Positions 43,760 through 52,716 of a DNA stretch of 56,444 nucleotides are shown here, one piece after another. Positions within the stretch are counted from its first letter, which is position 1. Each line of letters opens with the position of its first letter. Source of the stretch: Xanthomonas pisi DSM 18956 (lineage in GTDB: Bacteria; Pseudomonadota; Gammaproteobacteria; Xanthomonadales; Xanthomonadaceae); contig NZ_JPLE01000062.1 of the NCBI RefSeq assembly GCF_001010415.1, positions 1 to 56,444 on the forward strand, in the 5' to 3' direction. Position numbers and translations under genes: made by a program. Under the pieces are notes generated by a model. The model worked only from the letters and a program-made list of their open reading frames with translations, had not been told where the DNA came from and ran no database searches.

Positions 43760-44974
43760 ATGGCCACCGAAGTCAAAGTTCCGGTACTGCCCGAATCCGT
43801 TTCCGACGCCACCATCGCCAGCTGGCACAAGAAGGCCGGTGAAGCGGTCAAGCGCGACGAGAATCTGGTCGACCTGGAAACCGACAAGGTCGTGTTGGAA
43901 GTTCCTTCGCCGGTCGACGGCGTGCTGAAGGAAATCAAGTTCGAAGCCGGCAGCACCGTCACCAGCAACCAGATCCTGGCGATCATCGAAGAAGGCGCCG
44001 TTGCCGCCGCCGCTCCTGCCGAAGAGAAGAAGGCTGATGCACCGGCCGCCGCCGCAGCCGCGCCGGCTGCCGCTCCGGCACCGGCTGCCGCCGCTGCACC
44101 GGCGCCTGCGTCCAAGTCCGCTGCCGATTCGCTGCCTCCGGGCGCGCGTTTCTCCGCGATCACCCAGGGCGTGGACCCGGCGCAGGTCGAAGGCACCGGC
44201 CGTCGTGGCGCGGTGACCAAGGAAGACATCGTCAACTTCGCCAAGGCCGGCGGCGTGGGCAAGGCGTCTGGCGCCCGTCCGGAAGAGCGCGTGGCGATGA
44301 CCCGCGTGCGCAAGACCATCGCCAAGCGCCTGATGGAGTCCAAGAACTCCACCGCGATGCTGACCACCTTCAACGAAGTGAACCTGGCCAAGGTGTCGGC
44401 CGCGCGCAAGGAACTGCAGGACGAGTTCCAGAAGGCGCACGGCATCAAGCTCGGCTTCATGAGCTTCTTCGTCAAGGCGGCCGCCAACGCGCTGCAGCGC
44501 TTCCCGCTGGTCAATGCCTCGATCGACGGCGACGACATCATCTATCACGGCTACAGCGATATCTCGATCGCCGTGTCCACCGACAAGGGCCTGGTCACGC
44601 CGGTGCTGCGTAATGTCGAACGCCAGTCGTTCGCCGACGTCGAACAGGGCATTGCCGACTACGCCGCCAAGGCGCGCGCCGGCAAGCTGGGCCTGGACGA
44701 TCTGCAGGGTGGCACCTTCACCATCACCAACGGCGGCACCTTCGGCTCGCTGCTGTCCACCCCGATCATCAACCCGCCGCAGAGCGCGATCCTGGGCATG
44801 CACGCGATCAAGGAGCGTCCGATCGCCGAGAACGGCCAGGTCGTGATCGCCCCGATGATGTATCTGGCGCTGTCCTACGACCACCGCATCATCGACGGCA
44901 AGGACTCGGTGCAGTTCCTGGTCGACATCAAGAATCAGCTGGAAAACCCGGGCCGGATGTTGTTCGGCCTGTGA
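43760..44974 (+). CDS. sucB: 2-oxoglutarate dehydrogenase E2 (dihydrolipoyl succinyltransferase)
   Basis: Core acyltransferase of the complex, 404 residues. It has one lipoyl domain with the lipoylated Lys43 in [10 protein letters not shown], an Ala/Pro linker (about 85-125), an E3-binding domain ([20 protein letters not shown]), and a catalytic domain with the active-site motif [16 protein letters not shown]. It starts 42 bp after sucA. Confidence 0.95.
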   Translation: MATEVKVPVLPESVSDATIASWHKKAGEAVKRDENLVDLETDKVVLEVPSPVDGVLKEIKFEAGSTVTSNQILAIIEEGAVAAAAPAEEKKADAPAAAAAAPAAAPAPAAAAAPAPASKSAADSLPPGARFSAITQGVDPAQVEGTGRRGAVTKEDIVNFAKAGGVGKASGARPEERVAMTRVRKTIAKRLMESKNSTAMLTTFNEVNLAKVSAARKELQDEFQKAHGIKLGFMSFFVKAAANALQRFPLVNASIDGDDIIYHGYSDISIAVSTDKGLVTPVLRNVERQSFADVEQGIADYAAKARAGKLGLDDLQGGTFTITNGGTFGSLLSTPIINPPQSAILGMHAIKERPIAENGQVVIAPMMYLALSYDHRIIDGKDSVQFLVDIKNQLENPGRMLFGL

Positions 44975-44982
44975 TGAAAGCC

Positions 44983-45060
44983 GGGATTGGGGATTCGGGA
45001 GTCGGGATTTGCGCAAGCGCCCTGCTCCCGAATGCCCTGCTCTTGCGAATCCCCAATCCC
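44983..45060. repeat. GGGATTGGGGATTCG inverted repeat between sucB and lpdA
   Basis: The 15-bp arm GGGATTGGGGATTCG (44983-44997) has a perfect complement at 45046-45060. This dispersed-family copy lies between sucB and lpdA in the operon, and could fold into an intra-operon hairpin in the transcript. Confidence 0.75.
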
Positions 45061-45085
45061 CAATCACCAATCTCGTGAGCGAAGA

Positions 45086-46528
45086 ATGAGCGAACAAGAA
45101 CAATTCGACGTCGTCGTCATCGGTGCCGGTCCGGCCGGTTATCACGCCGCCATCCGCGCGGCCCAGCTGGGCATGAAGGTCGCCTGTATCGACGCCGCAC
45201 TCGGCAAGGACGGCAAGCCGGCCCTGGGTGGTACCTGCCTGCGCGTCGGCTGCATCCCGTCCAAGGCGCTGCTGGATTCCTCGCGCCAGTTCTGGAACAT
45301 GGGCCACCTGTTCGGCGACCACGGCATCAGCTTCAACGATGCCAAGATGGACGTGCCCACCATGATCGGCCGCAAGGACAAGATCGTGAAGCAGTTCACC
45401 GGCGGCATCGCGATGCTGTTCAAGGCCAACAAGATCACGCCGTACTACGGCTTCGGCCAGCTGCTGCCGGGCAACATCGTCAAGGTCGCACAACACGAAG
45501 GCGGCGAGATCGAACTCAAGGGCACCAACGTGATCCTGGCGGCCGGCTCGGAATCGATCGAGCTGCCGTTCGCCAAGTTCGACGGCGACACCATCGTCGA
45601 CAACGTCGGCGGCCTGGACTTCACCGCCGTGCCCAAGCGCCTGGCCGTGATCGGTGCCGGCGTGATCGGCCTGGAGCTGGGCAGCGTGTGGAAGCGTCTG
45701 GGCGCCGAGGTCACCATCCTCGAAGCGCTGCCGGATTTCCTGGCCCTGGCCGATGCCGAAGTGGCCAAGACCGCGCTGAAGGAATTCAAGAAGCAGGGCC
45801 TGGACATCAAGCTGGGCGCCAAGGTCAGCAAGACCGAGATCACCGGCAGCGGCGATGCCAAGCAGGTGGTGCTCAGCTACACCGACAGCGTCGGCGAGCA
45901 GACCCTGACCGTGGACAAGCTGCTGGTGGCCGTGGGCCGCAAGGCCGCGACCAAGAACCTGCTGGCCGACGGCACCGGCGTCAAGGTGACCGACCGCGGG
46001 CAGATCGAGGTCGATGGCCATTGCCATACCGGCGTCGACGGCGTGTGGGCCATCGGCGACTGCGTGCGCGGCCCGATGCTGGCGCACAAGGGTTTCGAGG
46101 AAGGCATCGCGGTGGCCGAGCTGATCGCTGGCCTGCCGGGTCACGTCAACTTCGACACCATTCCGTGGGTCATCTATACCGAGCCGGAAATTGCCTGGGT
46201 CGGCAAGACCGAGCAGCAGCTCAAGGCCGAGGGCGTGGCATACAAGGCCGGCAGCTTCCCGTTTGCGGCGATCGGCCGTGCGGTGGCCATGGGCGAGCCG
46301 GCCGGCTTCGTCAAGGTGATCGCCGATGCCGAAACCGACCGCGTGCTGGGCATGCACCTGGTGGGCGTGGGCGTCTCCGAGCTGGTCCACGAAGGCGTGC
46401 TGACGATGGAATTCAACGGCTCGGCCGATGACCTGGCACGCATCTGCCACGCGCATCCGACCCTGTCCGAAGCGATCCACGACGCCGCGATGGCGGTGAG
46501 CAAGCGCGCGATTCACAAGGCTAACTGA
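45086..46528 (+). CDS. lpdA: Dihydrolipoyl dehydrogenase
   Basis: E3 of the 2-oxoacid dehydrogenase complexes, an FAD flavoprotein of 480 residues. Features are FAD motif VIGAGPAGYHAAIRAAQLG, the redox disulfide in GGTCLRVGCIPSKALLDSS, NAD motif VIGAGVIGLELGSVW, and the C-terminal active-site histidine in CHAHPTLSEAIHDA. Start MSEQEQFDVVVIG at 45086, after GAGCGAAG. Confidence 0.95.
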   Translation: MSEQEQFDVVVIGAGPAGYHAAIRAAQLGMKVACIDAALGKDGKPALGGTCLRVGCIPSKALLDSSRQFWNMGHLFGDHGISFNDAKMDVPTMIGRKDKIVKQFTGGIAMLFKANKITPYYGFGQLLPGNIVKVAQHEGGEIELKGTNVILAAGSESIELPFAKFDGDTIVDNVGGLDFTAVPKRLAVIGAGVIGLELGSVWKRLGAEVTILEALPDFLALADAEVAKTALKEFKKQGLDIKLGAKVSKTEITGSGDAKQVVLSYTDSVGEQTLTVDKLLVAVGRKAATKNLLADGTGVKVTDRGQIEVDGHCHTGVDGVWAIGDCVRGPMLAHKGFEEGIAVAELIAGLPGHVNFDTIPWVIYTEPEIAWVGKTEQQLKAEGVAYKAGSFPFAAIGRAVAMGEPAGFVKVIADAETDRVLGMHLVGVGVSELVHEGVLTMEFNGSADDLARICHAHPTLSEAIHDAAMAVSKRAIHKAN

Positions 46529-46530
46529 CC

Positions 46531-46745
46531 GGGATTGGCGGATTCGGGATTGGGGATTCGCAACTGCGACTCCGGTCCCGGCCCTCTCCGGCAACGACAT
46601 GGCGCCGGGTGAAAACCCGGCGTTATGTTTTTCAAGCCCGACAAAAACTCAAACGCATCAGCGCGCCCTGGGCCGACGGCCTTACGTGCAATCAGCGCAG
46701 CGCCGCCTCGCCTTTCCCAATCCCCAATCCCAACTCCCGAATCCC
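46531..46745. repeat. GGGATT-family arms flanking lpdA-LOG intergenic DNA
   Basis: The left arm at 46531-46560 (GGGATTGGCGGATTCGGGAT) and the inverted right arm at 46713-46745 (CAATCCCCAATCCCAACTCC) bracket the spacer. The right arm ends directly at the start codon of the next gene. Confidence 0.65.
46603..46622 (+). terminator. Intrinsic terminator of the suc-lpdA operon
   Basis: Perfect stem CGCCGGGT / ACCCGGCG with a GAAA tetraloop, followed by TTATGTTTTT, 75 bp downstream of the lpdA stop. Confidence 0.85.
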
Positions 46746-47339
46746 ATGAAAAGCATCTGCGTCTACTGCGGCTCCAATGCCGGCAACAAACCCGTCTACG
46801 TCGAGCGCGCGATGGCGCTGGGCGATCGCATCGCCAAGCAGGGCCTGCGTCTGGTCTATGGCGGCGGCAATGTCGGCTTGATGGGGACGGTAGCCAACGC
46901 GGTGCTGGCCGCCGGTGGCGAAGTCACCGGGGTGATTCCGCAGCAGCTGGCCGATTGGGAAGTGGCGCATCGCGGGCTGACCACGCTGGAAATCGTCGGC
47001 TCGATGCATGAGCGCAAGATGCGCATGTTCGAGCTGTCCGATGCCTTCGTCGCCCTGCCCGGCGGCTTCGGCACCATGGAAGAGATCTTCGAGATGCTGA
47101 CCTGGCGCCAGCTGGGCATCGGCAACAAGCCGTGCGCCTTCCTGGATATTGCAGGCTTCTATGCACCGCTGATCGGCATGATCGATCGCATGGTGGAAGA
47201 GCGGTTCCTGCATCCAGATCAACGCGCCGACCTGTGGTACGGCGACGACATGGCGCAGATGCTGGAGTGGATGCAGCACTACACGCCGGCCCAGGCGTCC
47301 AAGTGGATCGACGAGAAGCGCCGCTCCACGCTGGTGTAA
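46746..47339 (+). CDS. LOG-family phosphoribohydrolase (TIGR00730)
   Basis: LONELY GUY-family protein of 197 residues, expected to hydrolyse nucleoside 5'-monophosphates, releasing the free base (in plants and some bacteria, active cytokinin). The nucleotide motif is LVYGGGNVGLMG and the catalytic motif LPGGFGTMEEIFEMLTW. The start is MKSICVYCGSNAG, directly after the repeat arm. The following about 240 bp (47340-47580) hold no gene. Confidence 0.88.
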   Translation: MKSICVYCGSNAGNKPVYVERAMALGDRIAKQGLRLVYGGGNVGLMGTVANAVLAAGGEVTGVIPQQLADWEVAHRGLTTLEIVGSMHERKMRMFELSDAFVALPGGFGTMEEIFEMLTWRQLGIGNKPCAFLDIAGFYAPLIGMIDRMVEERFLHPDQRADLWYGDDMAQMLEWMQHYTPAQASKWIDEKRRSTLV

Positions 47340-47580
47340 TCAAGATCTCCCGGCCTCGCGCGGGCTCGGGCGCGCCGCTTCCTACGAGCGCGCGCATACG
47401 CCGCTGGCAGACGCATGATGCATCCGCCCGAACACACGCCAGGCGCGATGTCGGTGACCACCGTCCGACGCACGGCAACGGTGCGTCGCCAGGACGCACC
47501 TCGTCCCGATTGCCCCGGTCTGCCAGCTTGCAACGGCAGTCACGCTGACTGCCGCAACCGGCATCGCTGCCTCGCATAGA

Positions 47581-48183
47581 ATGGCGGCGATGCTCGATAC
47601 CCTCGCCGCTGACGCGCACCATAGCCTGGACATCAAGCACAGTCGCTTTCTGGCCCATGCTGCTGCACTCGATTCTTCCGCGCAGGCGCTGGAGATCGTG
47701 CAGCGCGTGTCGGTGCCGGATGCCACGCACAATTGCTGGGCCTACCGGTTCGGGCAGGAGTATCGCTCCAGCGACGATGGCGAGCCCAGTGGCACTGCCG
47801 GCCGGCCGATTCTGGCCGCCATCGATGGCCAAGGCTTCGATCGCGTCGTGGTGGTGGTGACGCGCTGGTATGGCGGCATCAAGCTCGGTGCCGGCGGGCT
47901 GGTGCGCGCCTACGGCGGTACCGCTGCCGAATGCCTGCGCCTGGCCACGCGGCGACCGTTGGTCGCGCTGGCCCTGCTCGACCTGCAATGCCAGTTCGAC
48001 GATCTGGGCCTGGTGCACGCGGCGCTTGCCGCATTCCATGTCGACAAGCTGGACGAACACTTCAACGCCCAAGGCGCAGCGTTGCGCGTGCAACTGCCTG
48101 CAGATCAGCTTGCCGGCTTGAAAAGCCGTCTGTGCGACGCCACTCGCAATCGTGTCCATCTCTCAACACCGGAAGCCGCATGA
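47581..48183 (+). CDS. IMPACT/YigZ family protein
   Basis: Conserved protein of 200 residues of the UPF0029/IMPACT family. The motifs are KHSRFLAHAA, DGEPSGTAGRPILAAIDGQG and VTRWYGGIKLGAGGLVRAYGG. It has a two-domain layout with a smaller C-terminal domain. Function is uncertain; eukaryotic relatives inhibit Gcn2 signalling. The start may be the ATG at 47590 instead. It overlaps the next gene by ATGA. Confidence 0.88.
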   Translation: MAAMLDTLAADAHHSLDIKHSRFLAHAAALDSSAQALEIVQRVSVPDATHNCWAYRFGQEYRSSDDGEPSGTAGRPILAAIDGQGFDRVVVVVTRWYGGIKLGAGGLVRAYGGTAAECLRLATRRPLVALALLDLQCQFDDLGLVHAALAAFHVDKLDEHFNAQGAALRVQLPADQLAGLKSRLCDATRNRVHLSTPEAA

Positions 48184-49949
48184 ATCAGCCAGCCGCCGCC
48201 AGGCCCAACCCATTGCGGAAGCTTGGCAGCCTGCGCACCTTGTGGCCGTTCGTGCAACGTCAGCGTGGTCTGTTCGCCGCCTGGCTGATCGCGCTTGCGG
48301 TGTCTTCGGCAGCCACGTTGAGCCTGCCGGCCGCGGTCAAGCGCATGATCGATCATGGCTTCTCCGGCGGCGCGCAGATCAACCAGGCCTTCGCGCTGTT
48401 GTTTGTGGTGGCAGTGGTGCTGGCCCTGGCGACCGCAGCGCGTTTTTACTTCGTGGCACTGCTGGGCGAAAAGGTCGTCGCCGATCTGCGCGGCCGCCTG
48501 TATGCGCACCTGATCGGGCTGGACGCCGGCTTTCATGATCGCAGCCGCAGCGGCGAGCTGGTGTCGCGGCTGTCGGCCGACAGCGAGCTGCTGCGCGGGT
48601 TGATCGGCACCACCATGTCGGTGGCGTTGCGCAGCTCGGTGACGGTGATCGGCAGCATGGTGATGTTGTTCGTCACCAGCCCGCGTCTGGCCGGATTCAC
48701 GATGATCGGCATTCCGCTGGCGGTGCTGCCGATCGTGCTGGGTGCGCGCCGGTTGCAAAAGATTTCGCGCGCCAGCCAGGACCGCGTGGCCGATGCCAAT
48801 ACGCTGGCGGCCGAAACGCTTGGTGCGGTACGCACCGTGCAGGCGCATGCGCGCGAGCGTTATGAAAGCCAGCGTTTCAGCCAGGCCTTGTTTGCGGCGA
48901 TCGATACCGCGCGGCTGCGGATCCGCACCCAGGCCGGCGTGACCGCCATCGCGATCATGCTGATCTTCGGTGCCATCGTGGGCGTGTTGTGGCTGGGCGC
49001 GCACGACGTGGTGTCCGGGCGCATGACACCCGGCACGCTGGGCCAGTTCGTGCTGTATGCGCTGATCGGCGGCGGTTCGGTGGGCGCACTGGCCGAGGTG
49101 TGGAACGAGTTGCAGCGCGCCGCAGGCGGTATGGGCCGGGTCGGCGAACTGCTCGACGAACACTCGGCGATCGTTGCACCGGCCACGCCGACACCGTTGC
49201 CGCAGCCGCTGCGCGGAGCGATCCATTTCGACCAGGTGGTGTTCCATTATCCGCAGCGCCCCGACGCACCGGCGCTGGACGGCTTCGACCTGCATGTCAG
49301 CCCGGGCGAGACCGTTGCCCTGGTCGGCCCGTCCGGCGCTGGCAAGAGTACGGTGCTGGCGATGCTGTTGCGCTTCCACGACCCGGCCAGCGGCAGCGTC
49401 CGCATCGACGGGGTGGACCTGCGCCAGACCGACCCGGTGCGCTTGCGCGAGAACATCGCGCTGGTCCCGCAGCAACCGACCCTGTTCGCCGCCAGCGCCG
49501 CCGACAACATCCGCTATGGCCGCCTGGAGGCCAGCGATGCCGGGGTGGAAGCAGCGGCGGCGGCGGCAGAGGCCGACGGGTTCATTCGCGCCCTGCCCCA
49601 GGGCTACGCCAGCGAACTGGGCGAGCGCGGCACGCGCCTGTCCGGCGGCCAGCAGCAGCGCGTGGCGATCGCGCGTGCGCTGCTCAAGGACGCGCCGATC
49701 CTGCTGCTGGACGAAGCCACCAGCGCACTGGACGCGCAGAGCGAGCGCGCCGTGCAGCAGGCACTGGACCGGCTGATGCAGGGCCGTACCACCGTGGTCA
49801 TCGCGCACCGCCTGGCAACCGTACTCAAGGCCGACCGCATCGTGGTGATGGATGCCGGCCGCATCGTGGCGCAGGGCACGCATGCGCAGTTGATCGCCGA
49901 AGGCGGCCTGTACGCCGAGCTGGCGCGGCTGCAATTCATCGATCAATGA
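48180..49949 (+). CDS. MsbA-like ABC exporter, intact ATPase
   Basis: Half-size exporter of 589 residues fusing a six-helix membrane domain (about 20-310) with a nucleotide-binding domain. It has all catalytic motifs: Walker A GPSGAGKST, Q-loop VPQQPTLFA, signature LSGGQQQR, Walker B ILLLDEATSALD, and H-loop IAHRLATV. It belongs to the lipid/multidrug exporter group (MsbA/LmrA-like). The substrate is unknown. It overlaps the YigZ gene and is followed 90 bp later by an OxyR-like regulator on the same strand. Confidence 0.9.
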   Translation: MNQPAAARPNPLRKLGSLRTLWPFVQRQRGLFAAWLIALAVSSAATLSLPAAVKRMIDHGFSGGAQINQAFALLFVVAVVLALATAARFYFVALLGEKVVADLRGRLYAHLIGLDAGFHDRSRSGELVSRLSADSELLRGLIGTTMSVALRSSVTVIGSMVMLFVTSPRLAGFTMIGIPLAVLPIVLGARRLQKISRASQDRVADANTLAAETLGAVRTVQAHARERYESQRFSQALFAAIDTARLRIRTQAGVTAIAIMLIFGAIVGVLWLGAHDVVSGRMTPGTLGQFVLYALIGGGSVGALAEVWNELQRAAGGMGRVGELLDEHSAIVAPATPTPLPQPLRGAIHFDQVVFHYPQRPDAPALDGFDLHVSPGETVALVGPSGAGKSTVLAMLLRFHDPASGSVRIDGVDLRQTDPVRLRENIALVPQQPTLFAASAADNIRYGRLEASDAGVEAAAAAAEADGFIRALPQGYASELGERGTRLSGGQQQRVAIARALLKDAPILLLDEATSALDAQSERAVQQALDRLMQGRTTVVIAHRLATVLKADRIVVMDAGRIVAQGTHAQLIAEGGLYAELARLQFIDQ

Positions 49950-50039
49950 CCGCTGGTTGATGCCCACTGCGGGCCACGCGCTCCCTCACCGGCCTGGCCG
50001 GCAGTGCGACTCCGAGCGACCCGACGTATCGACGCGACC

Positions 50040-50939
50040 ATGCCCCGGCCCAAGACCACCCTTCGTCAACTGAGCTACTTCGTCGCACTTGCCGACACCG
50101 GCAGTTTCACCCGTGCCGCCGAACAGATGGGCGTATCGCAGCCCTCGTTGTCGCAGCAGATCCGCGCACTGGAGACCATCATCGGCGCGCCGCTGTTCGA
50201 GCGCGGGGTGCCGGCCATCCTGACCCCGCTCGGGCGCGACCTGCTCGATCGCGCGCGCAGCATCCTGCTCGACGTGACCGATCTGGAAGACGTGCGCACC
50301 ACTGCGGCCGACACGTTGATCGGCACCATCCGGCTCGGCGTCTCGCCCACGCTGGGCGCCTACCTGATGCCCAGCCTGGTCGCACGATTGCACCGCGAAC
50401 ACCCGGCACTGCGCGTGCATGTGCGCGAGGGGCTGCCGACCGTGCTGGCCAGCGACCTGGCCAACGGCGTGCACGACCTGATCCTGGCGCAATTGCCGGT
50501 GGCCGGACGCAGCCTGCATAGCGAGCGGCTGTTCCGCGAACCGCTGCACGTGACCATGGCCGCCGATCACCCGCTACGCGCCAAACGCTACATCACCCCT
50601 GCCGACTTGCGCGGTGCCAACCTGCTCACCTTGATGCCGGAGTACCGGTTGGCCGAACAGGTCGCCGCCATCGCGATGGATGTCGGCGCCCATGTGCTGC
50701 GCGATTACGAAGGAACCAGTCTGGATGCGATCCGGCAGATGGCCGGCATGGGCATGGGATTGGCGCTGTTGCCGGACCTGTACGTGCGCCAGGAAATCCG
50801 CGAAGGCGACGATGTGGTGGTGCGCCCGATCAAGGGCGGCCGCTATTACCGCGACATCGGGCTGCTGTGGCGGCAAGGCGCAGGGCGTGCGCCGGCGTTC
50901 GGTTTGATCGCCGATTTGCTGCGTGCGGCAGCCGCATAG
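50040..50939 (+). CDS. OxyR-like LysR regulator lacking redox cysteines
   Basis: LysR-family regulator of 299 residues, with an N-terminal HTH (YFVALADTGSFTRAAEQMGV, SQPSLSQQIRALE) and an effector domain closest to OxyR in its spacing and motifs (TSLDAIRQMAGMGMGLALLP aligns with the OxyR segment ending GSGITLLP). The protein contains no cysteine. In alignment, OxyR C199 corresponds to R203 and C208 to A212, so disulfide sensing as in OxyR is impossible. It may respond to another ligand or act constitutively. It lies 88 bp ahead of the export operon, in the same direction. Confidence 0.85.
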   Translation: MPRPKTTLRQLSYFVALADTGSFTRAAEQMGVSQPSLSQQIRALETIIGAPLFERGVPAILTPLGRDLLDRARSILLDVTDLEDVRTTAADTLIGTIRLGVSPTLGAYLMPSLVARLHREHPALRVHVREGLPTVLASDLANGVHDLILAQLPVAGRSLHSERLFREPLHVTMAADHPLRAKRYITPADLRGANLLTLMPEYRLAEQVAAIAMDVGAHVLRDYEGTSLDAIRQMAGMGMGLALLPDLYVRQEIREGDDVVVRPIKGGRYYRDIGLLWRQGAGRAPAFGLIADLLRAAAA

Positions 50940-50950
50940 GAAAATCCTAT
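50936..50950. promoter_or_regulatory. ATAG-N7-CTAT site over regulator stop codon
   Basis: ATAGGAAAATCCTAT is a 15-bp palindrome (6-bp arms) with the exact ATAG-N7-CTAT spacing of one half of an OxyR operator. It covers the regulator stop codon and lies 78 bp upstream of the export operon. The second half (ATAA at N7) is poor. It could be the target of the adjacent regulator. Confidence 0.5.
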
Positions 50951-51027
50951 ACAACGGATAAGCGCTCCGGCCTTGTCCTATAGCGGCAACTCGTCAATGC
51001 TTCACTGAACTCATCAATGGAAGTTCA

Positions 51028-52716
51028 ATGGCGTCACAGCGGATCGGATGGCGGGAAGCGGTGGGCTGGCTGGCGGAAATCGTCGGGCCGGACATGCCGT
51101 ATGTGCGTCTTGCCCTGGTGTACGGCGTGGCGATCAGCCTGCTGTCGCTGGCCACGCCCATTTCGGTACAGTTGCTGATCAACAGCGTCGCCAACACCGC
51201 GCTGCCCACGCCGCTGTGGACCTTGTCGGGCCTGCTGCTGGGGCTGCTGCTGCTGGTGGCCTGCCTGAGCGCGATGCGGGTGTGGATGATGGCGCTGTTC
51301 GAACGCCGCCTGTTTGCGCGCGTGGTGGCCGAGATCACGGTGCGCGCAGTGCATGCGCAGAACCCCTTCTTCGCCGACCAGAACCGCGGCGATGTGTTCA
51401 ATCGCTACTTCGATCTGGTAGTGGTGCAAAAAGCGGTACCCAGCCTGGCGATCGGCGCCTTCACCATCGTGCTGCAGTCGGCGGTCGGCCTGATCGTCAC
51501 CAGCTTCTACCACCCGTTTTTCCTCGGGTTCAATGCCTTGCTGCTGCTGATCATCTTCGCAATCTGGATGATCTGGTCGCGCGGTTCGATCCGCACGGCG
51601 GTCGAGCTCAGCCACGCCAAGCACAATGCCGCGCACTGGCTGGAAAGCGTCGGCGGTTCCAACGGCTTCTACAAATCCAGCCGCCATCTCAACTTTGCGA
51701 TGGATCGCTCCGAAGCGGTCACTGCGGCCTACGTCGACCGGCACCGGCGCCATTTCCGCTACAGCTTCACCCAGACGGTCGCGTTTCTGCTGCTGTACGC
51801 GGTCGCCAGCGCGGCGCTGTTGGCGCTGGGCGGCAGCCTGATCCTGCGCGGCGAGCTGTCGATTGGGCAGTTGGTGGCGGCCGAGCTGATCCTGAGCGCA
51901 GTGTTCTATGGCATCGCGCAGCTCGGTGCCTATCTGGACACGTTCTACGACCTGGTCGCCAGCGCGGAAGAATTGTCGCTGCTGTATGCCATTCCGCAGG
52001 AACGCCCCGTGGCGGCGGCCGGCAAGATCCCCGGCAACAGCGCGGTGCGGCTGGATGGCGTGGTGATCGAGGGTGCACGTTTCGATTTCACCCTGGAAGC
52101 CGGCGAGCACCTGGTGACGCTGGCCGATGGCGGCGCCGAACGGCTGCTGGCCATGGTGCTCAAGCGTCATGTGGTGCCGGAGCGTGGCCTGGTGATGGTG
52201 GGCGGCGCGGACCTTGCCACCTTCGACATGTACCTGCTGCGCTCGGAAGTCACCGTGCTCGATCGACCGACCATCGTCGAGGTGACCATTCGCGAGTATC
52301 TGGCCATGGCCTCGCCGGACGTGAGCTCCGAATCGATGCTGGAAGCCATCGACACGGTGGGACTGCGCGCACGCATCGCCGCGCTGCCGCAGGGCCTGGA
52401 CACGCGTCTTGCCGCGTCCGGCTTCCCGCTGTGGATCGGCGAAGTGATGGCATTGAAGCTGGCCAACGCCTTGCTGGTGCGCCCGCGCGTGCTGATGTTG
52501 TCGCAGCTCTACGACCTGCTCCCGGCAGAACGCCTGACCCGCGTGCTGGGGCGCCTGAAGGAGGCCGGCACCACCGTGCTGCTGTGCACCGGCAGGCCGG
52601 AAGATATCGAACTGGATGGCTGGTTCCGCCTGGAGCCCGAGCGCCAGCAGCGCTACGCCACGCGCGCCGAATTGATCGCATCCACCCAGGAGGCAACCAA
52701 TGCAGCACGCCCCTGA
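51028..52716 (+). CDS. ABC exporter with degenerate ATPase domain
   Basis: Type I secretion-like ABC protein of 562 residues: an intact-looking membrane domain (about 1-325, six hydrophobic segments) and a C-terminal domain that aligns over its length with an ATP-binding domain but has lost every catalytic motif. Walker A is LADGGAER (365-372), so no P-loop lysine. The Q-loop is VLDRPT (410). The signature is LWIGE (468-472) for LSGGQ. Walker B is RVLMLSQL (487-494), with S492/Q493 for DE. The H-loop position is G522. The fold-stabilising residues are kept (MALKLANALL), so it is under selection, not a random pseudogene. The HlyD and TolC genes overlap it in one operon. Confidence 0.88.
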   Translation: MASQRIGWREAVGWLAEIVGPDMPYVRLALVYGVAISLLSLATPISVQLLINSVANTALPTPLWTLSGLLLGLLLLVACLSAMRVWMMALFERRLFARVVAEITVRAVHAQNPFFADQNRGDVFNRYFDLVVVQKAVPSLAIGAFTIVLQSAVGLIVTSFYHPFFLGFNALLLLIIFAIWMIWSRGSIRTAVELSHAKHNAAHWLESVGGSNGFYKSSRHLNFAMDRSEAVTAAYVDRHRRHFRYSFTQTVAFLLLYAVASAALLALGGSLILRGELSIGQLVAAELILSAVFYGIAQLGAYLDTFYDLVASAEELSLLYAIPQERPVAAAGKIPGNSAVRLDGVVIEGARFDFTLEAGEHLVTLADGGAERLLAMVLKRHVVPERGLVMVGGADLATFDMYLLRSEVTVLDRPTIVEVTIREYLAMASPDVSSESMLEAIDTVGLRARIAALPQGLDTRLAASGFPLWIGEVMALKLANALLVRPRVLMLSQLYDLLPAERLTRVLGRLKEAGTTVLLCTGRPEDIELDGWFRLEPERQQRYATRAELIASTQEATNAARP

